Positions 11,801-24,600 of a stretch of 64,000 bases of DNA are shown piece after piece. Position 1 is the first letter of the stretch. Each line of letters opens with the position of its first letter. A model generated the notes under the pieces. That model saw nothing but the letters and a program-made list of their open reading frames with translations. It was not told the origin of the DNA and did not search any database. The stretch lies in assembly GCA_947247005.1 (NCBI GenBank), contig OX365946.1, positions 3,604,453-3,668,452 on the forward strand. Reading direction: 5' to 3'. Origin of the DNA: Spisula solida (taxonomy: Eukaryota > Mollusca > Bivalvia > Venerida > Mactridae). The position numbers were made by a program, and so were the translations under genes.

Positions 11801-12574
11801 GAGAAGCCAATTCTTTCTTTTTGCTGAGCGTCTGGCAAGGGAATTACTGGTATCATTTATATTTCGTCTTTGGTATGACACCATCTGGGATCGAAACCGA
11901 GACCTCCCGTATAAACATATTACTTACTTGCATAAACGATTTATACATATGGAGCGCATGCGTATTGATAATGATAACGGTACACACATACCTGTTGGAC
12001 ATGTCAGCCAGGACGATTGTTCTAAAACCCATTGTCGCAATGTCTGAACGGCAAGTTCTCTGTCTTTATCATTTAACTCGTTAAGTTCCGTCTTAGCTAT
12101 TTCTCTGCTTCTTGCATCTATTTTACTAACGAATTTACAATCACCTGTTTAATAAAATCACATGTGAACTTTTTTGGGGCGTCATGCATTTTATTATCAC
12201 CAAACTAGTTTTATGCTCATGAATAAAAATCATCAATAATCACCGAAATTTTATCACTTAACTTGTTCAATTAGATGCATTGAGTGTATATAGAGTAGTA
12301 TGATATCACCACACGCATACGTTTTTGATTGACAAACCTTGCGAGCATTCTTGTGTTCAACATAGATGAACTATCTGTTATAAATGCACATTTAATTATA
12401 ATTTTACCTCGTTGCTATTCAGTCATATCATTAAAATAAAAACGCAATTGATATGTGTGGTTATACAGTTATACAATACTCACTAACGGTTGCTTATTAG
12501 CAAGAAATTTTAATTAACATAGTTGTGGATTAACTAGTCAACTAGTACTAATACATACCTGCTTCTACCGCCAT
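5807..12574 (-). CDS. CRAL-TRIO lipid-transfer protein, paralog A (alpha-TTP/clavesin-like)
   Basis: I rebuilt eight exons, all with GT-AG borders: 12559-12574 (ATG), 11992-12144, 9823-9982, 9455-9516, 7988-8193, 7283-7393, 6665-6788 and 5807-5952 (TGA). Together they make 978 nt, or 325 codons, with no stop. Intron phases are 1,1,2,1,0,0,1. Residues of about 30-90 form the CRAL-TRIO N-terminal helices (LRQWVLEQ, FLLKFLRARKF). Residues of about 105-270 are the CRAL-TRIO/SEC14 lipid-binding fold (DKYGRRVIIC, KDYMQFFQ, ITKPFLSEKI, ESFPKEYLPDDYPG). The last 48 residues are a basic tail. The family carries tocopherol, retinoids or phosphoinositides in the cytosol; the ligand here cannot be read. 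Length fits alpha-TTP-like proteins. It is the most diverged of three tandem paralogs, with one extra codon in exon 2 and one fewer in exon 8. There is no signal peptide or membrane segment. Confidence 0.93.
6908..6985 (-). mobile_element. Fragment of the dispersed GTGCTGCCTTCC retroposon, intron 7 of gene A
   Basis: 'CGGACAGGAAAGGCAGCACT' at about 6910-6930 matches the shared end of a family also seen near 5584, 9065, 18970, 19108, 33750, 36830 and 45890. Read on the minus strand it is the terminal part of the element. Confidence 0.5.
7153..7184 (+). repeat. Microsatellite (TGCTG)n
   Basis: About six copies of a 5-bp unit, giving 'TGCTGTGCTGTGCTG', in intron 6 of gene A. Confidence 0.8.
7534..7787. 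mobile_element. 254-bp MITE-like element with 34-bp inverted ends
   Basis: The left end (7534-7567, ATATCGCTGACTTAGAATTA...) and right end (7754-7787) are reverse complements with one mismatch. A diverged copy that shares the interior is at about 35685-35928. There is no frame of note. The element sits in intron 5 of gene A, between exons 5 and 6. Confidence 0.85.
8228..8802 (+). repeat. Tandem repeat, about 130-140-bp unit, with TCAAGGTCA core
   Basis: Four units each carry the exact 9-mer TCAAGGTCA, at 8373, 8502, 8642 and 8781. Each core is followed, where the unit continues, by a 'TTACTAAAAATAGAAAAA'-like stretch and 'GAGATATCA'. The spacing is 129, 140 and 139 bp. The array lies in intron 4 of gene A, immediately upstream (in gene direction) of exon 5. 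Confidence 0.8.
9065..9170 (-). mobile_element. Diverged copy of the GTGCTGCCTTCC retroposon
   Basis: 'TCTGACAGGGAAGACAACTA' at about 9067-9087 is a weaker match to the family end. It is followed by AC-rich sequence like that in the copies at 19108 and 33750. It lies in intron 4 of gene A. Confidence 0.35.
11418..11510 (-). mobile_element. Likely 3' end of a retroelement with (ATT)n tail
   Basis: On the minus strand the sequence reads 'CTTTAAATAAAGTCTTTATT' followed by (ATT)n. A microsatellite tail of this kind is usual for invertebrate SINE and LINE 3' ends. No coding part is visible. Confidence 0.35.
11745..11905 (-). mobile_element. tRNA-like SINE fragment, copy 2
   Basis: Read on the minus strand, a B-box-like 'GGTTTCGATCCC' near 11895 is followed by 'CTCATACTCTCGTGACGATG' near 11780. 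It is the same element as at 958-1085, in opposite orientation. It lies in intron 2 of gene A, some 90 bp from exon 2. Confidence 0.5.
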
Positions 12575-13149
12575 CGTATTAGTCCAATATATACTCACAA
12601 TAACCAGTAAATCACACCAGTTTAAAGTCTACTGAAACTCACTGCATATGTTACAATAAGAAAGTAGCTTGAGGGTAAATTACGATGTAATCATTTTCAA
12701 CGATGCATACATATTGTAATGCATTGAATTAAAGACAGCCAATCAGACTCTGGTAAAGAATTTTGCCATCAACCAAAGTAATAAAGAAGCATAATTTTTT
12801 TTATAAACAATAATTGTCTAGTACAGTATAACCTTTATACAGCAACACCCTTTGTGAAACACTTAGTTTGTACAGATGTTGTTGCTCTTGACAAGTAAAG
12901 TATATTTACTGAATATGGGTCCTAATGGAACAAAACGATCGCACAGCTTAGGAGAGGTTGTTGCGTCATAAATGGCAGCTCGTGAGAGGTTGCACTGTGT
13001 TGTATTCGGTATTGAATCTTGTCTGGATTATTTGTATGTGTGTCGTTTTGTCGTGTACTTGTGGTCTGATATTTGTCTTGTTTTAATGTAATTTTTAGCT
13101 AATCTGAGCAAAAGTCCTCAAAGTAAGTTATTGTGATCGCCATTTTGTC
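12575..13149. other. Upstream region of gene A
   Basis: This spacer would hold the promoter and 5' UTR of gene A. On the minus strand 'TATATATTGG' occurs about 20 bp before the ATG, too close to be a TATA box for a leader of normal length. No other promoter element can be supported. The part near 12820-13080 resembles a dispersed repeat but has no second copy here. Confidence 0.35.
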
Positions 13150-13720
13150 CGTCGTGCGACGTCCGTCGTCAACAATTGAACTATTAACACTCTACAGGTC
13201 ACAATTTTCACTTAATCTTTTAGAAACTTTCTCATAACGTGTGTCTCTATAAAGTATATATCCCAAGTTCGTTCCTGTGTCATCTGGTGTCTAGGTCACT
13301 AGGTCAAATGAAACAAAACACTAGAGGTCACATTTTTGACTTAAACTTTATGAACTTAGTCATAATGTTAGTCATAATGTTCGGCTATACTAGGTAATCT
13401 TAGGTCAAAAACTAGGTCACAAGGTCACATCAAAGTGAAACCTAGTCAACACTCTAGAGGTCAAAGTTTTCATTTAATATTTCTGAAATTGGGTCACAAT
13501 GTTCCTCGCTATCAGATGTAGGTAAATGTGGCAACAGGGTTGTCTGGCGTCAAAAACTAAGTCACAAGGTCACATCGAAGAAAAATCCTTTTGTTTATGT
13601 GTGTATCTGTCAAGCTCCCAAATGGATTGTCTTGAGTCAAAAACTAGGTCATCAGGCTATATCGAGAAAAAACCTTCTGGTGTTAACTATTCAGGTCATA
13701 TCATATACTAGCTATAAATT
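13150..13720 (+). repeat. Tandem repeat built on 'CTAGAGGTCA' and 'AACTAGGTCACAAGGTCACA'
   Basis: Diverged units recur at about 13185, 13320, 13450 and 13555, alternating an 'ACACTCTAGAGGTCA' segment with a run of direct 'AGGTCA' hexamers. The spacing is about 130 bp. Overlapping short open frames here are accidental. Confidence 0.7.
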
Positions 13721-14211
13721 CATGACTTTGCCTAAGCTGCACAAGTCTTCAGGTGAGTGCCATTGGACAAATAGCACTCTTGTTTTTTATAATGTTTCTG
13801 AAATTAATCATTTCAGGCCGTCTGCTGTAATATATAGTCGATGAGCGTAGGCGATTCAACCAAATTTAACGTCGAAGCTTGGGAAGTACAAATAACCTAA
13901 ATAACGTAAACCACAAGTGGTTAATATTTTAATAGTTTTACTAACGAAGATGAGTGATAACGTAATGAAGGCATTAGTGTACCTACCAGCCAGTTCAGTG
14001 CGGTGTTCCCTTTATAAATAAATACAAGTAATGCCATTCCAAATCTTGAAGTTTGTCTTTCTGTGAAATGTTGAAAAAGTTTGTAGATACTATTGACATT
14101 TCTAATGTTGTTCCACATACAATGCAGAGGACTACAATACATGTTTTAGTTTGGAATAAAAATGTCCACTATGTACGAAATGGACATATGGTTTAAGAAT
14201 AAATTGTGAGC

Positions 14212-16650
14212 ATCCATGTGATATGTGTTACTGTCCATGTGATATGTGTGACTGTCCATGTGGCCTGTGTATCTGTCCATGTGATATGTGTGACTGTCCA
14301 TGTGACATTTGTGACTGTACATGTGATATATGCGACTGTCCATGTGATATGTGTGACTGTCCATGTGACATGTGCGACTGTACATGTGATATATGCGACT
14401 ATTCATGTGATATGTGTGACTGTCCATGTGACATGTGTGACTGTCCATAGGATATGTGTGACTGTACATGTGATATGTGTGACTGTCCATGTGATATGTG
14501 TGACTGTCCATGTGATATGTGTGACTGTCCATGTGACATGTGTGATTGTCCATGTGATATGTGTGACTGTACATGTGACATGTGTGACTGTACATGTGAT
14601 ATATGCGACTGTCCATGTGATATGTGTGACTGTCCATGTGACATGTGTGACTGTCCATGTGATCTGTGTTACTGTCCATGTGATCTGTGTGACTGTCCAT
14701 GTGATCTGTATTACTGTCCATGTGATATGTGTGACTGTCCATGTGATATGTGTGACTGTCAATGTGATCTATGTGACTGTCCATGTGATATATGTGACTG
14801 TCCATGTGATCTTTGTTACTGTCCATGTGATCTGAGTTACTGTCCATGTGATCTATGTTACTGTCCATGTGATCTGTGTAACTGTCCATGTGATATGTGT
14901 GACTGTCCATGTGCTATGTGTGACTGTCCATGTGATATGAGTTACTGTCCATGTGATATATGTGACTGTTCATGTCATCTTTGTTACTGTCCATGTGATA
15001 TGTGTGACTGTCCATGTGATATGTGTGACTGTCAATGTGATCTATGTGACTGTCCATGTGAAATATGTGACTGTCCATGTGATCTTTGTTACTGTCCATG
15101 TGATCTGAGTTACTGTCCATGTGATCTATGTTACTGTCCATGTGATCTGTGTGACTGTCCATGTGATATGTGTGACTGTCCATGTGATCTATGTTACTGT
15201 CCATGTGATATGTGTGACTGTCCATGTGATCTATGTGACTGTCAATGTGATCTATGTGACTGTCCATGTGATATGTGTGACTGTTCATGTGTGATTGTCC
15301 ATGTGATCTGTGTGACTGTCCATGTGATATGTATGACTGTCCATATGGTATGTGTGACTGTCCATGTGATCTTTGTTACTGTCCATTTGATATGTGTGAC
15401 TGTACATGTGATCTTTGTTACTGTCTATGTGATATGTGTGACTGTCCATGTGATATGTGTGACTGTCCATGTGATATGTGTGACTGTCCATGTAATATGT
15501 GTGACTGTCCATGTGATATGTGTGACTGTACATGTGCTATGTGTGACTGTTCATTTAATATGTGTGACTGTCCATGTGATATGTATGACTGTCCATGTGA
15601 TATGTGTGACTGTCCATGTGATATGTGTGACTGTCCATGTGATATGTGTGACTGTCCATGTGATATGTGTGATTGTCCATGTGATATGTATGACTCTCCA
15701 TGTGGTATGTGTGACTGTCAATGTGATCTATGTGACTGTCCATGTGAAATATGTGACTGTCCATGTGATCTTTGTTACTGTCCATGTGATCTGAGTTACT
15801 GTCCATGTGATCTATGTTACTGTCCATGTGATCTGTGTGACTGTCCATGTGATATGTGTGACTGTCCATGTGATCTATGTTACTGTCCATGTGATATGTG
15901 TGACTGTCCATGTGATCTATGTGACTGTCAATGTGATCTATGTGACTGTCCATGTGATATGTGTGACTGTTCATGTGTGATTGTCCATGTGATCTGTGTG
16001 ACTGTCCATGTGATATGTATGACTGTCCATATGGTATGTGTGACTGTCCATGTGATCTTTGTTACTGTCCATTTGATATGTGTGACTGTACATGTGATCT
16101 TTGTTACTGTCTATGTGATATGTGTGACTGTCCATGTGATATGTGTGACTGTCCATGTGATATGTGTGACTGTCCATGTAATATGTGTGACTGTCCATGT
16201 GATATGTGTGACTGTACATGTGCTATGTGTGACTGTTCATTTAATATGTGTGACTGTCCATGTGATATGTATGACTGTCCATGTGATATGTGTGACTGTC
16301 CATGTGATATGTGTGACTGTCCATGTGATATGTGTGACTGTCCATGTGATATGTGTGATTGTCCATGTGATATGTATGACTCTCCATGTGGTATGCGTGA
16401 CTGTCCATGTGATATGTGTGATTGTCCATGTGATATGTATGACTGTCCATATGGTATGTGTGACTGTCCATGTGATATGTGTTACGGTCCCTGTGATATG
16501 TGTGACTGTCCCTGTGATATGTGTTACTGTCCATGTGATATGTGTGACTGTCCATGTGATATGTATGTTTGTCCATGTGATATGTGTTACTGTCCATGTG
16601 ACATGTGTTACTATCCATGTGATCTTTGTTACTGTCCATGTGATCTATGT
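14212..16650. repeat. 2.4-kb minisatellite of 21-bp units (about 115 copies)
   Basis: The unit is close to 'TGTCCATGTGATATGTGTGAC', with variants (TGATCT, TACTGT, GTACATG, GTCAATG). Because 21 is a multiple of three and the unit lacks stops in five of the six frames, it yields long but meaningless open frames, with peptides built from CDMCDCP, VICVTVH, MDSHTYH, THITWTV or SHISHGQ. A few units lose or gain bases, for example near 15283 and 15969, where the frame shifts. It lies in the spacer between genes A and B. Nothing suggests splice sites or a promoter for a protein. Confidence 0.95.
15031..16402 (+). repeat. 686-bp higher-order duplication inside the minisatellite
   Basis: Segment 15031-15716 is repeated as 15717-16402. 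The order of variant units is identical, including GTCAATG units, GAAATATG, the 7-bp-short unit near 15283/15969, the CATATGGTATG unit and the TCATTTAATATG unit. The two copies differ at very few bases, so the duplication is recent compared with the divergence among single units. Confidence 0.9.
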
Positions 16651-18627
16651 TTGTTGCTTTTAGTTTTCATTGTTGCCTTTTCGGTTTTTCTTATTACATT
16701 TTTGTAATGTGATTCATTTTGCTATATTGCGTGTTCTGTGTATTTCATTTACTAGCAGATTCATCAGTACAATTATTTCTCGACGCAGTGTCAATCACAT
16801 GCTTCAATATCCATGTTGTGACTTTGTCCCACATCGTAGATATAAATCACTAATTTTAGTTCGACTAATGAAAAATACATCTCTTCAGACAGGGTTCAGT
16901 ATTTTACTCCCCGCGCGTGGAACGTATTGATTTTGTCAATAGTGTCCTCGATTAATATGAACTAAACTATCTTATGCTAAATATATGCTAGGCCCATCAG
17001 AGCATTGTTGAATGTTTAAATTTATTAAAACCCTTTTTGTGATAGCATTTGCTAAAACCTCCGCTCCAGTAATTAGAATCATAATCATGAAATATTGATG
17101 AGTCGTTCTCCAAGGCTTAGTGGCATAGCATAGCAATTATGTAATAAGGTTTCAAAAGGGCACAGGCAATTTAAAATTAAGTCAAATAACATGACATTGA
17201 AATGAGAAAAAAATGTTATTTTATTTAATTTAAAATTTAAGTAATTGAATACTATAGTCCTATATCTTAGATTTAAAGTTTCTCATAATTTATGGTTGAA
17301 TAACTTCTGCCGTTGTTGACCAATTTCTAACAAGTAAATATACTGAGAACAAGAAGGGCAAGTGGTTGTTAACAGAAGCTGCGTTTCTTTAAAAACAAAC
17401 GTTCACGATTTGTATGTGTTGTATCAAAATAAGAATGTAATTCTAAAAGTGATACAATCTTGGAAAGTTTACATCACGAATATATCATATACTGTATTTT
17501 AAACCTTATTGTTTGGTTGTTATAGCTGGTTTTGAACTCTTATCGGTTTTCGCATCGAGTTAGACAGTTAGATCATAAAACACATGAAGAGTTTACCATG
17601 CTATTTGCATATATATTGCTTCTACACAGCTATGAAAAACAAAATTTTAAACTCCAATTGATTCACATTTCAAACAAAGTTTCAGCAAAATAAAAACAAT
17701 ACTAGCACTAATAGAACAACAATAGAATAATATATTTATAACTAGCTTTAATTAATAAACGTAATATATACATAAATTGTATTTATAACAAATACTTGCA
17801 ACTCCTATCTTATACTCGCATCATTTAACAGGCAAGCTGATTAGTTAATGTATTTTGCTACTCTACAACTAACTTTGTATTATTCAACATTCCCAAACGT
17901 CACAACACGTGATCGCTCTGGAACATCATAAAGAAAAAATTGAAACATCTATGACTGGATGGTAAGTCATAAGATAATCCTCAATTATGTTAATATGCTA
18001 CTTTTTTAGCAATATATGCGAGCGTCATTCACTATCCGTAGACTGTGCTTACCACTTTAATATCCAATGACACTGAGAAAAAACTACGTCACATTAAACT
18101 ACAGTAAGTGCAGAAATTATTGCATGAAACAGCGCATTTGACAAGCAAATATGGCTAAAATACAATTAAATTCAGTTAATGGGACCACTTTGTTTATTTT
18201 GAAATAATTCTGACATTTGCAATGGTAAAGAACGAAAGTTTTAAATATAGAATAAATTAGGTTCGCCAATATTATATATTCGCTATTAAGACCACCTTTT
18301 TGACTGGTCGTGTTAGAGGTTAGAGGAACTTTATGGTAATAAAAAGAACAGCAAGCACACATCGTCATTCCAGGTGACCATTAGTCGAAATGTTGACAAG
18401 TTTGCCTACTTTCACTTTCGGGCAGGTGTGCAGCATCCGGATGTATTGAGTTTTTATCAGTGCTACAAGTCAATAATGTCCCAGGGACGGAGTTTAGGGT
18501 CTATATGAATTTCTCGTAGGCCCAAAAAATTCGTGGTAGCGGAAAGGATATGGGTGTCTTTGACTATATACAATTTAAACGTATTTATGTTGTGGCATCC
18601 CAGTTCTAAAACACCAATATTGCAAGT
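16651..18627. other. Spacer between the minisatellite and gene B
   Basis: AT-rich sequence with no gene, RNA or repeat that I can support. The last 100-200 bases probably include the 3' UTR of gene B. Two frames of about 80 codons are present with no recognisable motif and are treated as chance. Confidence 0.5.
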
Positions 18628-21600
18628 TCATTCAACATTAAGTTTTCTAAATGAAGCTAATTCAGTTTCTAGTTTATCATGTTTTCTAACTTTTGAATCG
18701 ACCTTGTATTTCCCACTGGATAAATCTTTGATATAATCCCTGAATTTAGGCTCCACCATTTCTTTGACCATTTCATCTGAAAAAGAATATATCGTGTTGA
18801 TATTACTGTAAAAAAGATTATAACATATTATGTTGATTTTCTCTGGTCATTTCGATTGTGATTTGAAGTAAATGAGTAAGTTCTACTTAAACATTCTTGC
18901 ATAATTTGAATGAATATTATATTTCCGTTGAATGCAGTTTTCTTTACATGAAAAAAAAATTAATGAATTAAAAATCGGAAAGGGAAGGCAGCATTCAACA
19001 GCAATAGCATAGCAAAGAAAAACAATACGCATACAACAAGCACTCGGTCATTATTAGAATACTTACCTACAGATTGACATACGCAATAAGGAAGAAAGAA
19101 AAAAAGAAAGTCGGACAGCGAAGGCAGCACTCAACTTAACCAGCCTAGCACAGTAAACATTAACACATCACATACCACAATTACACGGCACAATGCCCAA
19201 CACATAACCGAACGAGAAAATAAACTGCCCAAGTCCCAGCTGTCAAAAAGTTGATTGACCGACCTAGTGCGTTTGAATTAAAGTATCACTACTTTTATTC
19301 CCATATGTTATTAGTTTGCGTACCTAAAATTTCTGATGTTTTCCCTAAACATGGCCCCTGATATTCGTCTGGCAAATATTCTTTAGGGAAGCTTTCTTTA
19401 CCCCATTCCTCATGTAACTTTACCAAACTGTTTCCATAATGTTTAAGCTGGAATAGAATGCAAATCAGTACATTAATTACCTATTTTAGATAACTTAACA
19501 TTTACCTCATTGGTCAAGTGTTATTTATAATCCTATTTGTTAATGCCGAATAACCACGTTTAGTGTTTTTTTTTAAAATTGGTAATGACTCACGTTGACA
19601 CATACACCACTATTTAATATTATCTATTCTTATATATTGTATAGGTCGTATAAAATGATTGCTCACTATCTATTGAAATTGTGCACGAGTAAATGAATTA
19701 TATGTACATCTATCTACTCTACATACAAATCTCAGCAGTATAGATGTACAACGACCTTCGAAATATGACCTTTGGGCGAGTTCATTTGCTAAGGTTGAAA
19801 CGTTATTTACCATTATTTTTCCAATATATTATGAATATATCTTATAAATTCACGTTATCTTTCAAGTTGACAGCGTGGCCTAGTGGTTAAGATGATCTAT
19901 ACTCTGAACTAGTCTGTACTCAGAACATTCTTTTTATATGGGCTGTGGGTTCGAGTCCGCTGCTAAACTCTTTTTCAATAATTTTATTATCATAATACAT
20001 GAGTGTTTTTTCATATATTGTATTACTTAATGAATAATAAAATTATGTTTAACGTTAAATACAAAGTTGCTTTGTTTCGTTTATTTTACGATTTTAGCCT
20101 GCCCTGGATATTGTATTTATTGCTCAGATGACAATCGGGTTGAATTACAAAATATTTTCATCATTGGTTTCGCTGGAATTAGAATTGGAATCACCTCTCT
20201 AAGAATATTCTTTAGAAACTTCAACATTAATAAGCGTTTACTCAGGTAATACAGGGAGCACAGTTTGGGTGACCGTTGACCGATATCTCTGTTCAACAGT
20301 CTTGACGTGGGAGTGTTTTCAAGGATTAAAATACATAAAAAATGTACAAAGGAAATAGATATATTTTAGATATATATATAAAATAGACATGCACGCGAAT
20401 GTTTTATTTAGCAAAATTTAAAAAATATTCAAAATGGGTGGGATTCGAACCCAGACAAAAGATCTATTTAGTTTCATAAGCAGTAGCTTAGCCTACTGCG
20501 CCATGGAGGACGATGTAACCTACAATTTCAAATAATATATTTCTTTTCCGAATACACCCCTTTTACCTGAATTATTTCATTATTAAAAGTACAGTTACGC
20601 CCGAACGATTGTGGTTTATCTATATAGATTATATTTGAAATAAGTTTTATTGATAAGTTCTATATAAGATATAAATTAACATTTTACAGTTAAAAATAAA
20701 TTCAGAACTACCGTGACATGCAATAGCCGGTTTTACGGGTCATGTGGTAAAGATAACGGTATAGTTTTCGGTATCTTCAAAGTTATATTTATAACATACG
20801 AGGCCCGTATATATGCAATATATTCAAATTAGTTATGCAACATACAAAATACCATCCCCACATATTCAAATTCATACACTTACAAACGTTTTATGTAATA
20901 GTACGGGCCTTTCAATAGTGATCACGTTAACTCCATGTGACAGAGATTATTACGGTAAATAAATGATAGTTAATCATCAACGGAATGCTATATTGCCACT
21001 TTGCGTTAAGAGGTCTAAAATCATTTAACAACAAATAACCCAAGTTTCTTAATAATTAAATGAAAACATATGAAATTTGGAATAGGAAAAGGTAAGAGTG
21101 TAATCAGTTTGCTATGCCAATTTGGATGAAAATATAATTATTAGATTTTAAGATATTTAACAGTAGTGTCAATTACTTGTAGCGCCTTTGTTATATAGGA
21201 CGATATAAATATTTATACTACTTACCCGCTTTTGTAACTTATCTGTCATTAAAGGCCTGGTGAAGGTCATCACGATGTCGAAGAATTTAGATTCATTATA
21301 AAACGCCATGCCTTTATATCGAAGTGGTATAGCTTTCTGAAAGAAAACACACGACATAAATGTATAATTATGCAGTGTTGTCATTATAGATACATTTGTA
21401 CAAAACCACTGTCGCTAAACTGTGTTAAAAATCTGGCCCGGATGTTTCTAGATCATGTATATAACTAACTGCATCCTGTTATTTATTTACCAATAAATTT
21501 ATGTACAGCCATATGAATAATACAAATGTAGTCAATTGTCTGGCATGCACCAATTCAACCAGTCATGGAAATACCATATATGCGCGAAGCGTATTACATG

Positions 21601-24600
21601 TACATGAAGAATAACACTATAATCATGTCTTTAAATAGATATGTACGGTTTAAATCCTGTCCCCAGGTCAAATGGTTATATTGCATATCTGTGTTACTGG
21701 ATGGTGGTAAGAAATAGCCCCTAGTATGCTTGTTGCAATGTGAGCTTTTATTGCATCTAATGAAGAGATAATTCCCAACGCGTGCACAAGTTGTGTATAT
21801 GGTTGGAAACCTTTATTAACATTTAATGCCTTGTTTCATTTTGAGACGCTACGTCTTTTTACATTAGACCTTTAACTCTATAAGCACTGTGACATAATAT
21901 CAGCTCGACAGTTGAAATTTGTCCAATTAAGAGATGAGGTCGTGACACTGTTACTCAGCTTATAATTATAAGAGTGATAATCTGCTCATTTGTTATATAC
22001 ACTCAGGGACTTTAAAAACGCATCACCTTTTACAAAGCAAAATATCGCCTAAAATATTCATTGTATTGAAACAACAATTTCACATGCGTGTTAATTGCTC
22101 TTTTCTGCATATAATTCAATTTAGTTTGTAAAAATATGACACCTCGTTATTAACTGAGGATACTGAGGATACTGCAAGCACGACAGGCAAAAGTGTGGGA
22201 TTTTCAATACCGACTATAGGCGCAATTAATTCTGTTATTCGGGATATCATTCTTCTACGAAGTCCTTTAACAAACCTCCTGTTACTTATAAGATGTTTAC
22301 AATACTATCTACACATGTTCAAATACAGCAATCGCCTGTAAATTTAAAAACAAAAATGATGAAAAAAGACAATAACAAATTAACGTACACACATTTAGAC
22401 AGACATTCAAAATCACCAAGTTTTACTTTTAAAATTGGCATTTTAACAGTTAAAATAAGGTAGGTGTGTGTGTGCGTTGAAAGAAATCATCATTATGAAA
22501 ACTTGCAGATGCTTTGATACAAAGGTAGAAAACGATTAACTAATGTATTCGACGAATTTGTGTACTTACACCGTCTAACAATTAGGAGCACACTAAGAGT
22601 AATGCCACGCAAAGCCTGTATTGAAAATCCCACACTTTTGCCTAGGGTGGGTGTGCTTGCAGTATTCCTAGATAAAAAACGAGTGAACATTTTATTACAA
22701 ACTAATTTGAATTATACGGAGTAAGGATATATTAGCAAACACATAGAATGATTTTTCAATAAAATAAATACGTTAACCGATATCTGACTTTAAGTCAAGT
22801 GATGCGTTTTTAAAGTCCTTGAGTGTATATTTACAGCGGAATAGGTTACCTTAGTTTTATATTTTTGTACAATATTCATCTAGTTATGACTTATTTCAAT
22901 AAACGTTTTAAACACAAACTATGTATAACGTTATCATATCACCTGAAAGAACTGCAGGTAGTCCTTGGCGGAACTTGGTGTCCATATTTTCAACAGCAAC
23001 GTATAGTTTATGCTAGTTTGGTCGAAAAATAAAACCACACCATTTACTTGTGCACTTTCATCTGTCGCCAACCACTCCAGTACGCATATAAATGCCTTAT
23101 AGTGCGTGTCTAGACCATATTTCTGTATGAGATTACCATCAAATAGTCCTGTAAAACACGATGATGAAACCCACAGGTGGCTGTATCGTTTTCAACAATT
23201 TCAGTAATAACCATAATATAAATATGACTATAATTCTAGGTTGATACATTACAATACAAAACCAAACATGAAATCAGGTATGCATGTATTTATCAATTCT
23301 AAATATTTAGGAGCATACAAACTTTATAATGTTGTGGCTAATGTTTAATCACTTCATTTTATAATGGTTACCGCCCGTGGTTTTAATACACGTAACAGAA
23401 TATAAACTTTTTTGTGCTTAATTTGTACTGCAGTTTGTCGTGTTCGAGTTGTATAGTCCGTTCATTTAGACCTGTCACTTGTCAAAGTAAGTAACGACTT
23501 TATTTATAGTACATGTTATCCACAAACAGTGTAGTTTTATAACATTGCTTTTGTCTTATTTTGAACAATTTTATCGGATACATATATAATTATGTCAGTG
23601 AAAAGCAATACCTTATTCACTAATCTACATAAACAATTAAACGTACATTAAATATTCGTTATGTTAAGAAATTAATAAGAGAAATTACAATGTTCATGAA
23701 CACAATACCGAGGAATTACAGCCAAAACCTTCTATCTGATAAACTTGGCCAAATTGACTTTTTTAGTTAAATGAGTTCCGTATCACCATTGTTATTTATT
23801 CTCAAAATTATTTCAAAATATCGAACTTAATTAATTAAATATTGATAATAGTCATTTTGAGCTATCGTGTATCTACAGAACTGACTGGAGGCAAAACCAG
23901 TTTTAAATCAATGGCCTCTTAATATTTTCGTAGATGTAACATTAACATCTGTTAGAATGAATCAAATCTGTATATCAATCTCTACCAATAACATTTGTGT
24001 GTCTTAATATAATATTTGTCCCGCTCAACTGTTCCATATAAAACAATGACATTTTGGTTAAATGACATCAGCCTTGATTTGTCAATTTATAAAAGTCAAC
24101 AACAAGGCACCGGGTGCTGGTCTGTAGTACATACAATTTCATCGCTGTAAGTTAAATGTCAAACCACAGTTGTTGTTTATATTGCTGTATAATAATAGCA
24201 GCTTCACTCGAATAAGATGTCAAAGTGTGACTAAAATGGATTGTATACATTTAGCTATGTGTGATTGAAACAGGAATACCTTATACAGAGAGAAAAATGT
24301 AGTTTTGGCGAAAATTATTTTGACTACTAGTATTCCTTATGAATTTAAATGTTGTGCGTTTAGAAACACATTAAATTGCTTTCATTTATTTAATCTTTTT
24401 GTAAATGAGAAGCTCTTCTAATAATCTTAAATAAAGAACATAAAACTAGCTCATTCTTAATTATAACAGTAAGTATAACTTACTTAGTAAACGTGTATGT
24501 GCTTGAATTTGTTAATTTTGTTACAGCTAATATGAATTATTTTTTGGAACGGTGCATGTATTATTTAAACGAATAAACTATTTATTACGAATCAATTAAT

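Noticed and set aside
14212..16650. CRISPR-like regular repeat array
   Set aside because: There are no spacers. The units are contiguous variants of a single 21-bp satellite in a eukaryotic genome.
14146..16707. Long frames on both strands with cysteine- or histidine-rich repeats, at first sight like a secreted repeat protein
   Set aside because: They all arise from one 21-bp tandem unit with no stops in five frames. There is no signal peptide, unique domain or splice context, and the frames overlap on both strands.
19866..19972. A working tRNA gene
   Set aside because: The T stem has mismatches at inner positions and no acceptor stem forms, so only a tRNA-like relic or SINE head is supported.
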